DNA of 64,000 bases from Amorphophallus konjac (GCA_022559845.1 CM040126.1:144530064-144594063), one strand, 5' to 3'; shown: positions 43,980 through 54,924, numbered from the stretch's first letter. Numbers and translations: made by a program. Notes: a model not told the origin generated them from the letters alone.

Positions 43980-44744
43980 TTAATATAGCCCTTTGGTGGC
44001 GGTGGAGACCAATCTCTTGCCTTCGTCGCCGGCTTTTTCTAGTCTGACTACAGCCTCTTTCTCTTCACCCTTTCGCGACACCTCCGTGTAGTAGGACGCA
44101 TCGAGCATATGGCACTCGAATACTTCGAAGGGATGCAGATCCGCAAACACCCTCTCTTCTTTTCCTTCATGGCAGTATTTGATGCACTGATGTAGCGTGG
44201 ATGGCACTATCTGATATTCATGCAGCCACGGTCTCCCCAGCAGGGCCTTATACGTGGTGTTGGAATCGATCACATAAAATCGTACCACGGTAGTGAGGTC
44301 GCCCAATGTGAGGTTGAAATCAGCCACCCCAAGAGGTGTTTCACATTTCTGGTTGAACCCTGCAATTTTCATATCTCTGACCCTGGTAAGCTGCAGATCA
44401 AAGTAATATTTCTGATAGATGCGGTATGGGAGGATGTTCACAGCAGCCCCGGGATCTATCAGTATCCTGCTCAGCGGCTGACAGTTCAGGGAACCCTTCA
44501 TATACAGCGGCCTATTATGACCGGAATTCGGGATTAGCATATCATCTTCTGTGAATGTGATCGATGGCCCAGAATTCACTTCTGTTAAGAGTGCTTCATA
44601 TTGTGCCGGCGACTGCAAGGCATCCACAATTGCTTGGCGGGCTTCTTCACTCAGAGAGAGGATTTCCCAGATGGAGAACCTGGTAGGGAGCTTCTTCAGC
44701 ATCTTCATGATTCGACTGCCTACCCGGACATTAGACAGTCTCAT
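43980..44744 (-). pseudogene. Aspartic protease region, giant Tat element
   Basis: A 254-residue frame containing ILIDPGAAVNILPYRIYQ, where DPG stands at the usual D-T/S-G active-site place, a variant often seen in plant Tat elements. TYKALLGRPWLHEYQ, the C-terminal protease pattern, follows. Upstream, RLSNVRVGSRIMKML is the conserved entry region. The frame shifts at both ends relative to gag and the linker, probably through 1-bp changes near 44820 and 43990. The protease processes Gag-Pol. Confidence 0.85.
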
Positions 44745-46038
44745 TTCTTCTGCCCATCGGGGTCTTGGAGGTTCATGTGGTGCCTGTGGCCTTTGCTGCC
44801 CAGTCCCAGTTTCATTCTCTTCCCTGTTTCCCGGGAGGCTTCTTCTGTAGCAACAGCCCCTGGCTTTGCTAGAGGGTCACTTCCTTCATTTTCTTCATGC
44901 TGCTTCTGCTTCCTAACTGCAGTCTGCTGGCATTTATTGCTTTTAGCTGGAGCAGTGTGAGCCAATTGCTCATTCTCCAAACTGGACAAGAATTCCAGGA
45001 ACGAAGGAGCTTCTTCTTTCTCTTGGTACAAGCTGGCAGGGGGAGGAACCTGGACACCTCGTACCTCTGGTTCTGGGATCTGGTAGGGTTGCTCCCCTCT
45101 GAATATAATGTTATGATTAGCTGGTGGTGGGCGCCCCCATCTTTTCCCAGAACGTGTTGCATGGGCTGAGGTAGAGGCCTCAGCATGGTTGGCTTCTAGC
45201 GGGGCATTTGATGCTTCAGCCTCATCATCCTCCCCGGGCAAGGAAAAGAGCACTGACAGGTGTTACATTGTACTGTCGTGACTTTCTTTCCCTTTTTGGA
45301 CCTGGGCCGTCTCTTCTTCTTCTGGGAATTTGGCTTTGCCAGCTCCTGCCCCCAGAAGGGCTCAGTCTCATCTTTTCTTTGTTCTGCCTCTGGCTGCTCT
45401 TCAATTTTCAATTCTTCGAGCTGCTCCCAGAGTATACAGTCTTTTACCAGCAGGTGTTTGGGCTTTTTCTGCTCATATTCATCGAGCTCATTGATATACT
45501 GCTGTAGACGCCTGGCTGCAGGACTTACTTCTTTATGTGCGGGTAGGGGAGTTTGTCTCCTCCGGTTGTGAGTAGGGATCCGGATGACTGGCCCGGTCTC
45601 AGCTGTGCGCCATACTGGCTTTACTGGAGGCGGTTCAGGCCTTGGTGTGACACCTCGAATAATCACCCCGCTGGCACTGGCTGCGGGAGTTTTCCTTCTA
45701 TTCTTTATGGGTTTCGTCTGCCATCCCTCCTGATCCTTCAGTGGGGTGAGGAAACAAGCTTCATAGGTATGCCTGGTACATTCCTCAACGGCTTCCTTAG
45801 GCAGCTGCTGGTAAACTGAGATCATATTGGCGGCCATTCTCCAGGGCGGAGGCTCATGTGGATGAGGCGGCTTTACCTGATAATCTCCCAGCTGCAGCTC
45901 ACCCTTTTTAACCATTCCTTCCATGATATCTTTGAAGACATAACAATCCTCAATTGCGTGCCCCAGCGCACGGTGAAATGGACAGAACAGCGGATCATCT
46001 TTCTTTGCCGCATCCTCGGGTCTCTTCGGCTCAGGCAA
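44741..46038 (-). pseudogene. Gag C-terminal region with zinc-binding motif, giant Tat element
   Basis: Two overlapping frames (46038-45196 and 45253-44741). The first begins inside gag and has a CX2HX3GHX4C motif (CPFHRALGHAIEDC, about 45975), then proline- and Arg-rich sequence. A one-base shift near 45257 leads into the second, which runs to the protease region. The frame before ATG 46038 is open backward through KTAALFNWAYKFNKV, the conserved gag segment, so the true gag is longer and the ATG is internal. Confidence 0.8.
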
Positions 46039-46040
46039 TG

Positions 46041-47804
46041 TTACCTTGTTGAACTTATATGCCCAGTTAAATAGTGCTGCCGTCTTCTCCTTTGGAAAAG
46101 AGTAAGCCTTTTCATCTTGTCTCTTAGAGAGACCTTGTCTTTTCTTTCTGCTGCACCCTCAGGCGGGGGAGCTTCATCTGCCCCCTTCTTCCCTTTCTGC
46201 TGCTCGAAGGTTCTGAAATCGACGGTGTTGGCCTCAGAATGTGATGGTCGTCGATCATTAGATTTACCTTTCAGCACATTGGGAACATTGGCGGTTGGAC
46301 GTTTGGACAAGAACGTCTCAACCTCCGCCACTATATTGTTTAATCGGTCAAATGTTCTGACATCTGCACCGATCATCTTTTCTAGCACCTCTCTCCTGAG
46401 GCTCTGTTTGCATATCTGCACTGCATCTTCTTGATGAGGGGGTCTTCTGCATCTCATGGCTAAGTTCCTCCATCTTTTGATGTAGTCCAGTGCAGTTTCA
46501 TCTTGCTTCTGCCTGGTTGCATATAGCTCTGCTATTGTGATTTCTCTTTCAGTGACATGAAATCTGTCGCGGAATTTTCTCTGCATATCAGGCCAATCAA
46601 CCACCGATCCAGCTGGCAGGCTTGAATACCATTCAAAGGCTAACCCAGTAAGGGATGAGCCAAAGAACTTAAGCAGATAAGCTTCGTCGACTGCCAGGTC
46701 GCCCATGATTGTGGTGTAGTAAGCTATGTGCTCTCTGGGGGAGCCCTGGCCATTAAATTTTTCGAACTTAGGCGGCTTACTGACGCCTGGAGGTAGTCTC
46801 TTAGCAGCATATTGGGGAGGATATGGCACCTTGTACACATCATAGGTACTAACATCATCGCCAGTCTTCTCAGACAGCTTCATCTCCACAATTCTTTCAA
46901 TCATCAGCTTGTGGGCTACGGCTGGATCTATGTCTTCTGGGAAGAAGTGAGCTTGTTGCTGACTATGAGGAGTTGTCATCACAGTGGCGCGCAAGGTGGG
47001 CGCGGTAGGCTGTGTCTGAGACGCAGAGGGCTGAGCTACTGTTTGCTGTGGAACAGGTTGGCTCGGTGCTTTGCCCTTATCAGCCAGGAGAGGATTAGCT
47101 GGAATAGCCGTTTCTGTTGAGCTGGAAGTATGCCCCACAGGCTCGGCTTGCTTGGAGACCGGTGTAGCTTCATGTCTCTCATTGAGCTGTCTTCTGAGAG
47201 CATTGATCTCCTGCTGGTATCTTCTGAACATCATCTGGATCATGGGATCCAGGGTGGACGGGATCTGTATATCTTCTGAAGTCCCTTCAGCATCATCAAT
47301 GAAGGGATTATCTCCCTCTTCCGCTGTCACCACATTAACCGTCATAGTGGTGATCTTGCAGGCTTCACCATTAGTCTTCATTTTATCTTTTGCCGCCTGG
47401 CCTCTTCTTGTGACAGGCCCGGGTCTGGTTGCCAGCCTGAGTAGCTCGTCCGGTTGAGTTGGTAGCATGTCTTGCCTCCTGACAAGTCCAGCCATGTTAC
47501 AGGTGAAGATCTGCATCTTTCCCTTCTGCCTGTAGACTTTTCTTTTTGCCTGGTCGGGATATTTGAGTCGGTCAAAGACCGATATTCTTTCTTCAGGTTC
47601 TTCCCCACACAGGTCTTCTTTCCCATATCCGGCCCTGCGGCCTTCCCCATAATCATTGGAATCGGAGGAGGAGACTTCGAGCATCACTTCTTGAAGGGTT
47701 TCTTCCTCTTCTTCATCCACGGTGCCCAGGGCACGGGATAATCTTTGCTGACCGAGGGCAGAATTCCCCAGGTAGTGGAAGTAGTCTTGAGCCACTTGCT
47801 TCAT
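46041..47804 (-). CDS. Gag, giant Tat element
   Basis: A 587-residue frame. N-terminal region with SVFDRLKYPDQAKRK (about residues 76-90), a Gln/Pro-rich middle, then the retrotransposon gag (capsid) domain: FEWYSSLPAGSVVDW, FRDRFHV and YIKRWRNLAMRC (about residues 375-465). It ends in a wrong frame: around 46125-46110 the conserved continuation (EKAYSFPKEKTAALF) lies in another frame, a one-base indel or, less likely, a programmed shift. Gag forms the virus-like particle in the cytoplasm. Confidence 0.9.
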   Translation of the reverse strand: MKQVAQDYFHYLGNSALGQQRLSRALGTVDEEEEETLQEVMLEVSSSDSNDYGEGRRAGYGKEDLCGEEPEERISVFDRLKYPDQAKRKVYRQKGKMQIFTCNMAGLVRRQDMLPTQPDELLRLATRPGPVTRRGQAAKDKMKTNGEACKITTMTVNVVTAEEGDNPFIDDAEGTSEDIQIPSTLDPMIQMMFRRYQQEINALRRQLNERHEATPVSKQAEPVGHTSSSTETAIPANPLLADKGKAPSQPVPQQTVAQPSASQTQPTAPTLRATVMTTPHSQQQAHFFPEDIDPAVAHKLMIERIVEMKLSEKTGDDVSTYDVYKVPYPPQYAAKRLPPGVSKPPKFEKFNGQGSPREHIAYYTTIMGDLAVDEAYLLKFFGSSLTGLAFEWYSSLPAGSVVDWPDMQRKFRDRFHVTEREITIAELYATRQKQDETALDYIKRWRNLAMRCRRPPHQEDAVQICKQSLRREVLEKMIGADVRTFDRLNNIVAEVETFLSKRPTANVPNVLKGKSNDRRPSHSEANTVDFRTFEQQKGKKGADEAPPPEGAAERKDKVSLRDKMKRLTLFQRRRRQHYLTGHISSTR

Positions 47805-47892
47805 CTCTCTTGATTGTGCCTTTGTGGCTCTGGTTGGAGCATCAGTCTTTCCTGGCCTCTTTGCTGATGAGCCAGTCTTGCCACCTGAGCAT

Positions 47893-48925
47893 TCAGATGC
47901 GCGGCTTTGGAATATCTAAATATATCAGCCTGTCTGGCACAGGCTCTTGGTCTTCTTGGAATGGCAGCAGCGACTGGTTCGCTTGTTCCATTCTTTCTTC
48001 TTTCTCAAATCTTCTGTCGCCATCCTGGCAGTAGTTGGCAGCAGCATCATAGTTCTTCCTTTGCCATCTTCTGCCCCCAGCCCTGGGATGGGGGACCGAG
48101 AGGTCTTGCTTCTGCTCATATTTTCTGCCCCTCATCCTGGGGCGAACAGTGGTCAGATTTCTTTCTTCATTTTCTTTCTCATCTTTCTTACCCCAAGCCC
48201 TGGGGTAAACAGCAGCATCATCTCTTATGTCTTTTCCTTCTCTTCTTCTGCTTCCTGCCCTGAAGCGGGCAACAGCATCCTCGGTAGCTTTCCCCTCATC
48301 TCGAGTTGGGGCCCAGCTCTGAATCTTCTTTGGTCGCCAGACCTGTTTATATCTTGCTGGCTTGGGCGCCAGCGGCTTCCTCTCATCAGTTTCCCAGTTG
48401 GCCCTCCTGGTGGCCAGAACTTGGAACTTGTTGTCGATCTGGACGGTCGGGACAATCCTGTCCGGCCGGACTTCTCTCGGGCGACCGTTGAGGTTCACCC
48501 TAACGTCACCCATCATCATCGTCTCCCAGAATTTGAAGACGACGGTCGGCAGCAGCATACCGGCTCCTCCGGTTAGTTCTTTTCTTCATTTGGGCAGCAG
48601 CGGGGACCGTGTCCCTTCTTTGAACATGGTGAACATAGCAGGCGACGGCTGTCGAGGTCGTCCTCTCTGGTAAGCTACCCTTGTTATCAGCAGTCTTCAT
48701 CGGGGCACTTGCAGCAGTGCCTTGCTCGTTGTTGTCGACCTGCAGAAGGTCGGTGAAGACGAGGCCCAGGCAGTTGGGCAGTCCGACAGCAGGGGGCATT
48801 GACCCGAATGACAGCGGTACCGCCAGGTAACCCTCTCGGACATGCACATCGATCGGTTGTTGGTCGAAGCACACGGACATGAGTCCAGTAGTCATTGTAG
48901 CTTCCTGGAAATAAGGAAAGCGCAC
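47893..48925 (-). pseudogene. Extra ORF upstream of gag (ORF1), giant Tat element
   Basis: Two overlapping frames: 48925-48506, which holds VCFDQQPIDVHVREGYLAVP, and 48558-47893. The second begins GDVRVNLNGRPREVR and then has about five units of roughly 20 residues built on PRAxGRR: FRAGSRRREG, PRAWGKKDEK, PRMRGRKYEQ, PRAGGRRWQR, QDGDRRFEKE. They are very basic, so nucleic-acid binding is a guess. Extra ORFs before gag are known from Ogre/Tat elements but of unknown role. I do not recognise the family. Confidence 0.6.
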
Positions 48926-48992
48926 AGAATCAGAAATTTGAGGGGGGCCCGCTGGGCCTCCTGTTTTTGGCGTAGGGATGAAGGGAGACTCG

Positions 48993-49010
48993 GTCCCACC
49001 GGGCGTGCCA
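48993..49010 (-). other. Primer binding site of the giant Tat element
   Basis: The minus strand reads TGGCACGCCCGGTGGGAC starting four bases after the LTR end at 49015. It has the TGG start of a primer site complementary to a tRNA CCA end. I cannot assign the tRNA with confidence. Confidence 0.7.
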
Positions 49011-49014
49011 GACT

Positions 49015-52000
49015 TGTGGAACGCGGATTTTTTATTTTTAAATTATTTAAATTTATTATTATTTTATTTTATTTGGGGAATTCTCTTATTTGTATTTATT
49101 GATTATTAGGCGTGCCAGTCACCGGGGTGACAATTTAATTGTGCGCTCGATCTGACTTTTAATCAGTCGATTGTGAAGTCCGAGTCGGGACCCGAAGTCC
49201 GTCATACCATAAAGGCTATGACGTTAATTACGCCCTTCCTAAGAAGGACAACCCTTGATTAAACGCCAAAAATAGGAGGAAGACAGCGGCAAAAAATAAG
49301 ACTCAAACGAGAGCGAGGGTTGGTTCATCAGCAAGGCGTTAAATAGCCTGAGTGAAGCAACGATACATCAAATGCGGAACAAATCCGACGGCATGTCCCC
49401 ATTACCTTGGACTATGCCAGATGGGGATAGGAAACCACCCATGCAGCGGCAGGATGGGATCCGTAAAAGATCGGGTATATCTAACCCGGAATCCGGATAA
49501 GGACCGGTGCAGCATGACACACCCTGTGCAGGCGCGATGTCTTATTAATATTCCCCTTCGGAAGACCATCGGAGAACATGCAAGGGCAGAACTCCGTGGG
49601 CCAACGGGGTTAGGGCGGAATACCATAGCTATCTGATGAGGTATGTACGAATTTCGACAGCATGTCCCCTTAACTTGGACTATGCCAAGAAAAGATAGGC
49701 CATCATCCACGGGAAGCCGGGACGACAACCAAAGGAGAACGGCGCCAGGCCGCGGGGGACATTGCTTGCATTCATATCATCGATTGATGTTCCCTTGGAA
49801 CCCATCAGAGCACATGTAATGACATGGCTCTTTAGGTTCATAAGGCTGCAGAGAAATCCGGATCGGGACTAAGAGATGTAGGGGAGGTCCTCCCCATTGC
49901 TGTATCTCCTCGGGGCGTATGTGATGGTCTCTGAACATCCTCTAGACAGATGTGTGGAGAGATTAAAGGGATTGGGGGGTGATGGTGCGAAGGTGGATCT
50001 TGGCCTGGGTTTTATTGGCCAAAGAAGGAGCCTCGGCGTGGGTTTTATTGGCCGGGGGGAGCTCTCGGCGTGGCTTTTATTGGCCAAGGGGGGTTCTCGG
50101 CGTGGCTTTTATTGGCCAAGGGGGGTTCTCGGCGCAGGGGTTCTCGGCGCGCTCGTCACCGCGCCGGGAACCTGGCGCCGGGAAGCCCCCGGGCCGGGAA
50201 GGCTGTATTGCAAAGGGGTCTTCTTGGACAGTGAACAGGATTGAGGGTTTTATCAACATGCTGAAGGAAAAGGGGGGAAACCCTCTCGGCCGCATAGCTC
50301 TCGGCGTGGCAACGGCCGCGCCGGGAACCATTTACCCAACGCCTGCGCCGGGAAGGTGAAAGGGCTCAAGGCCAGAAAGGGTTTATGGCTTGATTACGAT
50401 ACTCTGTTCTAGAGATTTCTGGGATTTTTGGCTTGGATTGAGGCAGGATTTGGAGTGCAGAAGGGGATTACATGAAGGTTTCTGCTGGAGGGATACCAAG
50501 GGAATTGGAAGGCGAAGTCAGTAGATGAAATAAGACCCTCTCACAACGTCCTGTGAAGATTTTTATCTGTTTGCCGCCAGCCGTCTGAGGAGATCAAGAG
50601 ATGACTGTCTCTGATCACCTGGACAAGCCCAATGGCATCGAGGAAACAAACCAGCGATGGAGGAACGACACAACCCTCGGCACTGGAATTCTAGGCCCTA
50701 ATCATTCAAGAGTCAGAATGGAGGACCCAGGAGTCGAGGTCATCACTTATCAGAACCTCGTGGGGTTGCATTCATCTGCAGATTAAGCACATATCTCATA
50801 ACCAGCAGTTCAGGGCACCGAGAGATTGATGTATCTGGTTCCTGAACGGCATAAAGGAGGGGCCTCGAAGGAAAACTCGAATGTATGTGGGGGATCTGCC
50901 ATCGAGACAGGAGGGGAGAAGGAAACAGAACCCAATAACCCATTAGATGGGGGTAGGGGCCCTATCTTCATTCCTCTTCGAAGAACAGACTCATAGAAAC
51001 GACTCTGAAACCCGAAGCGTCTGGACTATTGGTCATTCAGATAAAAGATATATACATAGAAAGACAGAGGGCAGAGCTTCGGTTGCCTAATATCCGGCAC
51101 GGCAACTGTGACATTTCATTTCATCTCATTATCACCACTTACATCAACTGCAAGGCTGAAGCCGAGAAACAGGCAGAGGGGAGGAACGGAGGCAGGCAAG
51201 AAAAGAATTCTCGGTCATCATATGAATAATCAAAGCACGAGGACATAGACTATTACATACGGAGGAAAATAAAAGAAGAAAATAAACATGGGGGGGGGGG
51301 AGGGTGGAGCATTGACTCCACTCCCTCCCCCGAGCAGCCCACCTGGAGCTTTCTTCTTCTCCTTCTCTTCTTCTTTCTTTTCAGCGGGATCTCTCCTGGC
51401 TTTTCTATCTCTCTTCTTTTTTCTCTTCGCTTTCTTTTCCTCTTTTTCTTTGGTTCTCTCTGCCGACCCCTTTATCTCGAGAGGAAGGGGGTTTTTATAA
51501 GCATAGCACCCCTCCTTCTCGGCAAGGCTCTCTCGGCGCACGGTTGATGAGTTCCCGGCGCGCCTTATTCGGAGGCAGTAGGCTCTCGGCGCCCCTTCCC
51601 CATATGGGTCTTGTTGGGCTCTCGGCGCCACACGGCCGGGCCCGTTTAGATCCTTTTGTCTTTTATGCTTGCTCATCAGTAAGCTTGAGCTACTAATGCC
51701 GCTTAATCTGTCCCTTCATTTGTCGGTCCCTCGAGTCCATCAGGCTAGGCGAAGGCCCATCAATTGGTGAGTTAGCATAGCTTCATCAGAATATTTCTGG
51801 GGATTTTCATCAGTCAGTGGACTGCAGTTCTTCATCAGTACTGCCGTCTGAGCGACGATAATACCGGACATCAGCTTGGCCGGGGGGGACCTCAGCCGGG
51901 TGGTAGCTTTAATGACGTATCTTCCGTAATCCTGGTTTTGTAGGAATCTCCGAGATCTTCATCTCTCACTTAATCTTCCATTATGTCTCATCTCCATTCT

Positions 52001-52023
52001 CTATTATATTTTAGGTGTCAACA
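49015..52023 (-). repeat. 5' LTR of the giant Tat element
   Basis: Partner of 26489-29480, with the same ends. Minus-strand TATA box at 51492-51500. The block 51425-51690 is much more different from the other LTR than the rest, including a longer pyrimidine stretch near 51430-51475. The G run near 51290 is shorter than in the left LTR. The 148-residue minus frame at 51676-51230 crosses the TATA box and is not accepted as a gene. Confidence 0.95.
51492..51500 (-). promoter_or_regulatory. TATA box, right (5') Tat LTR
   Basis: Minus strand TTATAAAAA followed by CCCCC, about 525 bases from the LTR 5' end. It is the likely promoter of the gag-pol RNA. Confidence 0.5.
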
Positions 52024-53312
52024 AAGGGTTACAACAAAATTTTTCATTTTTGATTTTAAAATTGAGCTTATTGAACAGACAGGTAACCTCTATACCATTG
52101 ACATTAAGGGTACACGTGGGTTAGATGCTAGTACCCCCAGTTACTAGGCATAGACTACCATATCTGTCTCTGATCAAAAGTAGCAGTCACGATTACACCT
52201 TTTTGCATAAGGGTACACGTTTATCAGACGCCAGTACCCCCAGCTCCTCAGTGAAACCAATTCTACATATTTGATCAAGTGAACAGAGTTAACATGAAGC
52301 ACTTCATGATATGAGTTTGTATCCATTTCATTGATGAAGAACTCAGTTTCTCAGTGTAGTTCAGTCATTGCTCTGCCAATTGAGTTTTTCAATTCTTTTA
52401 CTAATGATTTTATTTTTGCTGCCCTTTTAATTTTTCAAAGTGACTTGTTTAAAAATAATACACAATATGAGTTTTTCAACCTAGATTTCACTAAGTCTTT
52501 CATTTTCAGATACTGTAAAGATCTTATCTGTCACAACATGCGAAGGAGGTTAAGTGCTATAAACAGTTTTCCACCACCCTATTTTCTGAATACAGTCTTT
52601 AAACTCTGTAATTTATGAAGATTAAACCAACAGTTCATTCATGAAGCAAACATGATTCTTATAGAAGACATATGATGGTTACTGCTTAAGATAATGAACT
52701 GATTGCAAGACTGTCATCTATTCAGAAAGAGGGATTTGAAATTTAAGCACAGAATTAGCTCTTGGGAAATATCAAGGAATGGAAAATACACCAAGTGATG
52801 GGAATGGATACCACGTGATACAATTGATGTAATTGAGTCCAAAAGAGACTGAGTGATGAGCGTTTCTGTATCTGGAGAGAGTTTAAATGATAGGGATTTG
52901 AAGTTTCAAACACACTAATCTGAACACTGACAGACTATCTTGAACAGCTCACACCTAGACAGACTGTACCATACTCCCCCTTGACAGAACAATGCGGCAT
53001 GGATGGGTAATCTTGATCTAAGCAAAAACTCCCCCTGTCTATATGCATATTTATTCAAGCATTCAGATATAACTATCCACAAGGCACTAGACCCAACATT
53101 TAAGAAATGTAGTGCAGTGCATGAACACTCTTGATTCATGGTACCTGGTGGAGGATAGTCCTCTACACATGGTATGGGCTTTTAGACAGACAAAATCTGT
53201 CCTTCCACCACATATCATTTGATATACCTCTGAAATCAAGATGACTCAACTATGACACAGATAAAGATGTTAGCAAGCAGACTTGAACCATTCTCAAGAC
53301 AGATCAGAAGAT
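52024..53312 (-). other. SIRE2 3' noncoding region, right part
   Basis: Lies between the giant Tat insertion and the RNase H stop. It contains paired words such as GGGTACACGT...GCTAGTACCCCCAG (52109-52140) and a second version with a different middle (52209-52243). A structured segment is at 53140-53228. It aligns in order with the SIRE1 3' region at 16900-17890. A plus-strand frame of 95 residues (52331-52618) has no family features. No envelope-like ORF is found. Confidence 0.65.
53140..53228 (-). ncRNA. Structured segment in the SIRE2 3' region (copy 3 of 3)
   Basis: GGTA (53140-53143) pairs with TACC (53225-53228). GAGGA (53151-53155) pairs with TCCTC (53159-53163). GACAGA (53185-53190) pairs perfectly with TCTGTC (53196-53201). 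Same layout as 10931-11041 and 17803-17890 but different stem bases. Confidence 0.5.
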
Positions 53313-54894
53313 TTATTCAAGAATTTTAAAGATAGGCTGCCACACAATTATTCTCAGAATGAATCCAAACATCAGTACAAGAATGAAATCAGAATTAATC
53401 ATCATGCTGAAATTACATAAACCCAATTCTCTTCTTAAAAATTTAAATCTTGCATTTCCCAAAGGTTTAGTGAATATGTCAGCAATCTGTTTTTCAGTTT
53501 CAATAAAATTCAGTTCAATTTCATTCTTGCTTACTTCATCTCTAAGAAAATGGTGTTTAATTTCTATGTGCTTGGTTCTAGAGTGATGAACAGGATTTTT
53601 AGTCAAACATATATCACTAGTATTATCGCATAAAATTGGAATGTATCCCAATTTTATCTGATAATCAGTGAGTTGGTGCTTGATCCAGAGTACTTGGGCT
53701 ACACAATTCCCTATTGTGACATATTCTGCCTCAGCAGTGGATAGAGCAACATTGTGTTGCTTCTTGGATGCCCAAGACACTAGACAACCACCTAAGAACT
53801 GGAAGTACCCACTAGTGCTTTTCCTATCAATCCGACACCAAGCATAATCTGCATCAGTGTAAGCTAGTAGGTCTAGCTCACACCTCGCAGGATATCAAAG
53901 ACCTAGTTCTAGGGTGCCTGTCAGATATCTAAAAATCTTCTTAACAGCACTAAGATGTGACTCTTTAGGACTAGCCTGAAATTCAGCACATAAACACACA
54001 ACAAATTGTATATCAGGCCTAGATGTAGTAAGGTAAAGAAGGGATCCGATCATACCTCTGTACAACTTGGTGTCAATCAATTTACCTTTTGGGCATCATC
54101 AAGACTAGTTGATGTACCCATTGGTGTTGTTATCTCCTTCAGATTTTTTAATTTAAACTTCTTCAGTAGATCCCTTATATACTTGGACTGAGTGATGAAG
54201 GTTCCTTCTTTAGTCTGTGTCACCTGCAGTCCAAAAAATAATTTTAGCTCACCCATAGAGCTCATTTCAAATTCATGTGTAATTTGATCAGGAAATTCTT
54301 TACACATCGTTGGGTTAGTTGAGCCAAAAATAATATCATCCACATATATTTGAACAATAGAATGTCTGGATGACATACCTTTGTGAACAAGGTTTGGTCA
54401 ATTTCACCTCTTGTGAACTTTTTATCTGAGAGAAACTTACTGAGTCTGTCATACCAAGCTCTGGGAGCTTGTTTCAGTCCATATAGGGCTTTATTCAATT
54501 TATTAACTTGATTAAGAAAGTCTATACATTCAAAACCAGGAGGCTGTCTTACAAAGACATCCTCTTTTATTTCTCCATTCAGAAATGCATATTTCACATC
54601 CATCTGCTGAAGGGTAATTCCTAATGAGCATGCATAAGCTAGCATAATTCTAATGGCTTCTATCCTACCTACAGGGGCAAATGACTCTTCAAAGTCAATA
54701 CCATATTCTTGATTGTACCCCTGAGCTACCAATCTGGCCTTATTCCTAACAACATTGCCCTGCTCATCGGTTTTATTCCTGAAAACCCATTTAGTCCCAA
54801 TGACAGTCCCATGATTAGGAGGTGGAACTAGGTGCCATACCTTGTTCCTGTCAAATTGATTTAATTCCTCGTGCATGGCATTGATCCAATGCAC
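53313..54894 (-). pseudogene. SIRE2 reverse transcriptase and RNase H
   Basis: RT blocks: [55 protein letters not shown], then after a frame change YVDD in [12 protein letters not shown] (about 54345). RNase H follows: YLTTSRPDIQF, TDADYAW, LSTAEAEYV (about 53740), LCDNTSDICL, and the copia tail HIEIKHHFLRDEV. Frame changes at about 54385, 54080 and 53890 break it into four open pieces. It is related to, but clearly different from, the SIRE1 copy. Confidence 0.9.
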
Positions 54895-54924
54895 GTCACT
54901 AAGGGCACTGTCTATATTTTTGGG

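Larger units (their letters stand above)
26489..52023 (-). mobile_element. Giant (25.5 kb) Tat-lineage Ty3/gypsy element with antisense gene, TSD AAGGG
   Basis: Bounded by 3.0-kb LTRs (26489-29480 and 49015-52023) and AAGGG at 26484-26488 and 52024-52028. Minus-strand order: 5' LTR, primer site, an extra ORF, gag, protease, linker, RT, RNase H, second RNase H, integrase, two tandem-repeat arrays, an antisense gene on the plus strand, polypurine tract, 3' LTR. Large size, dual RNase H, an extra 5' ORF and 3' tandem arrays are known Tat/Ogre traits. Outside one block the LTRs look about 1-2% different, so it is probably the youngest insertion here, although gag-pol has several lesions. Confidence 0.95.
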
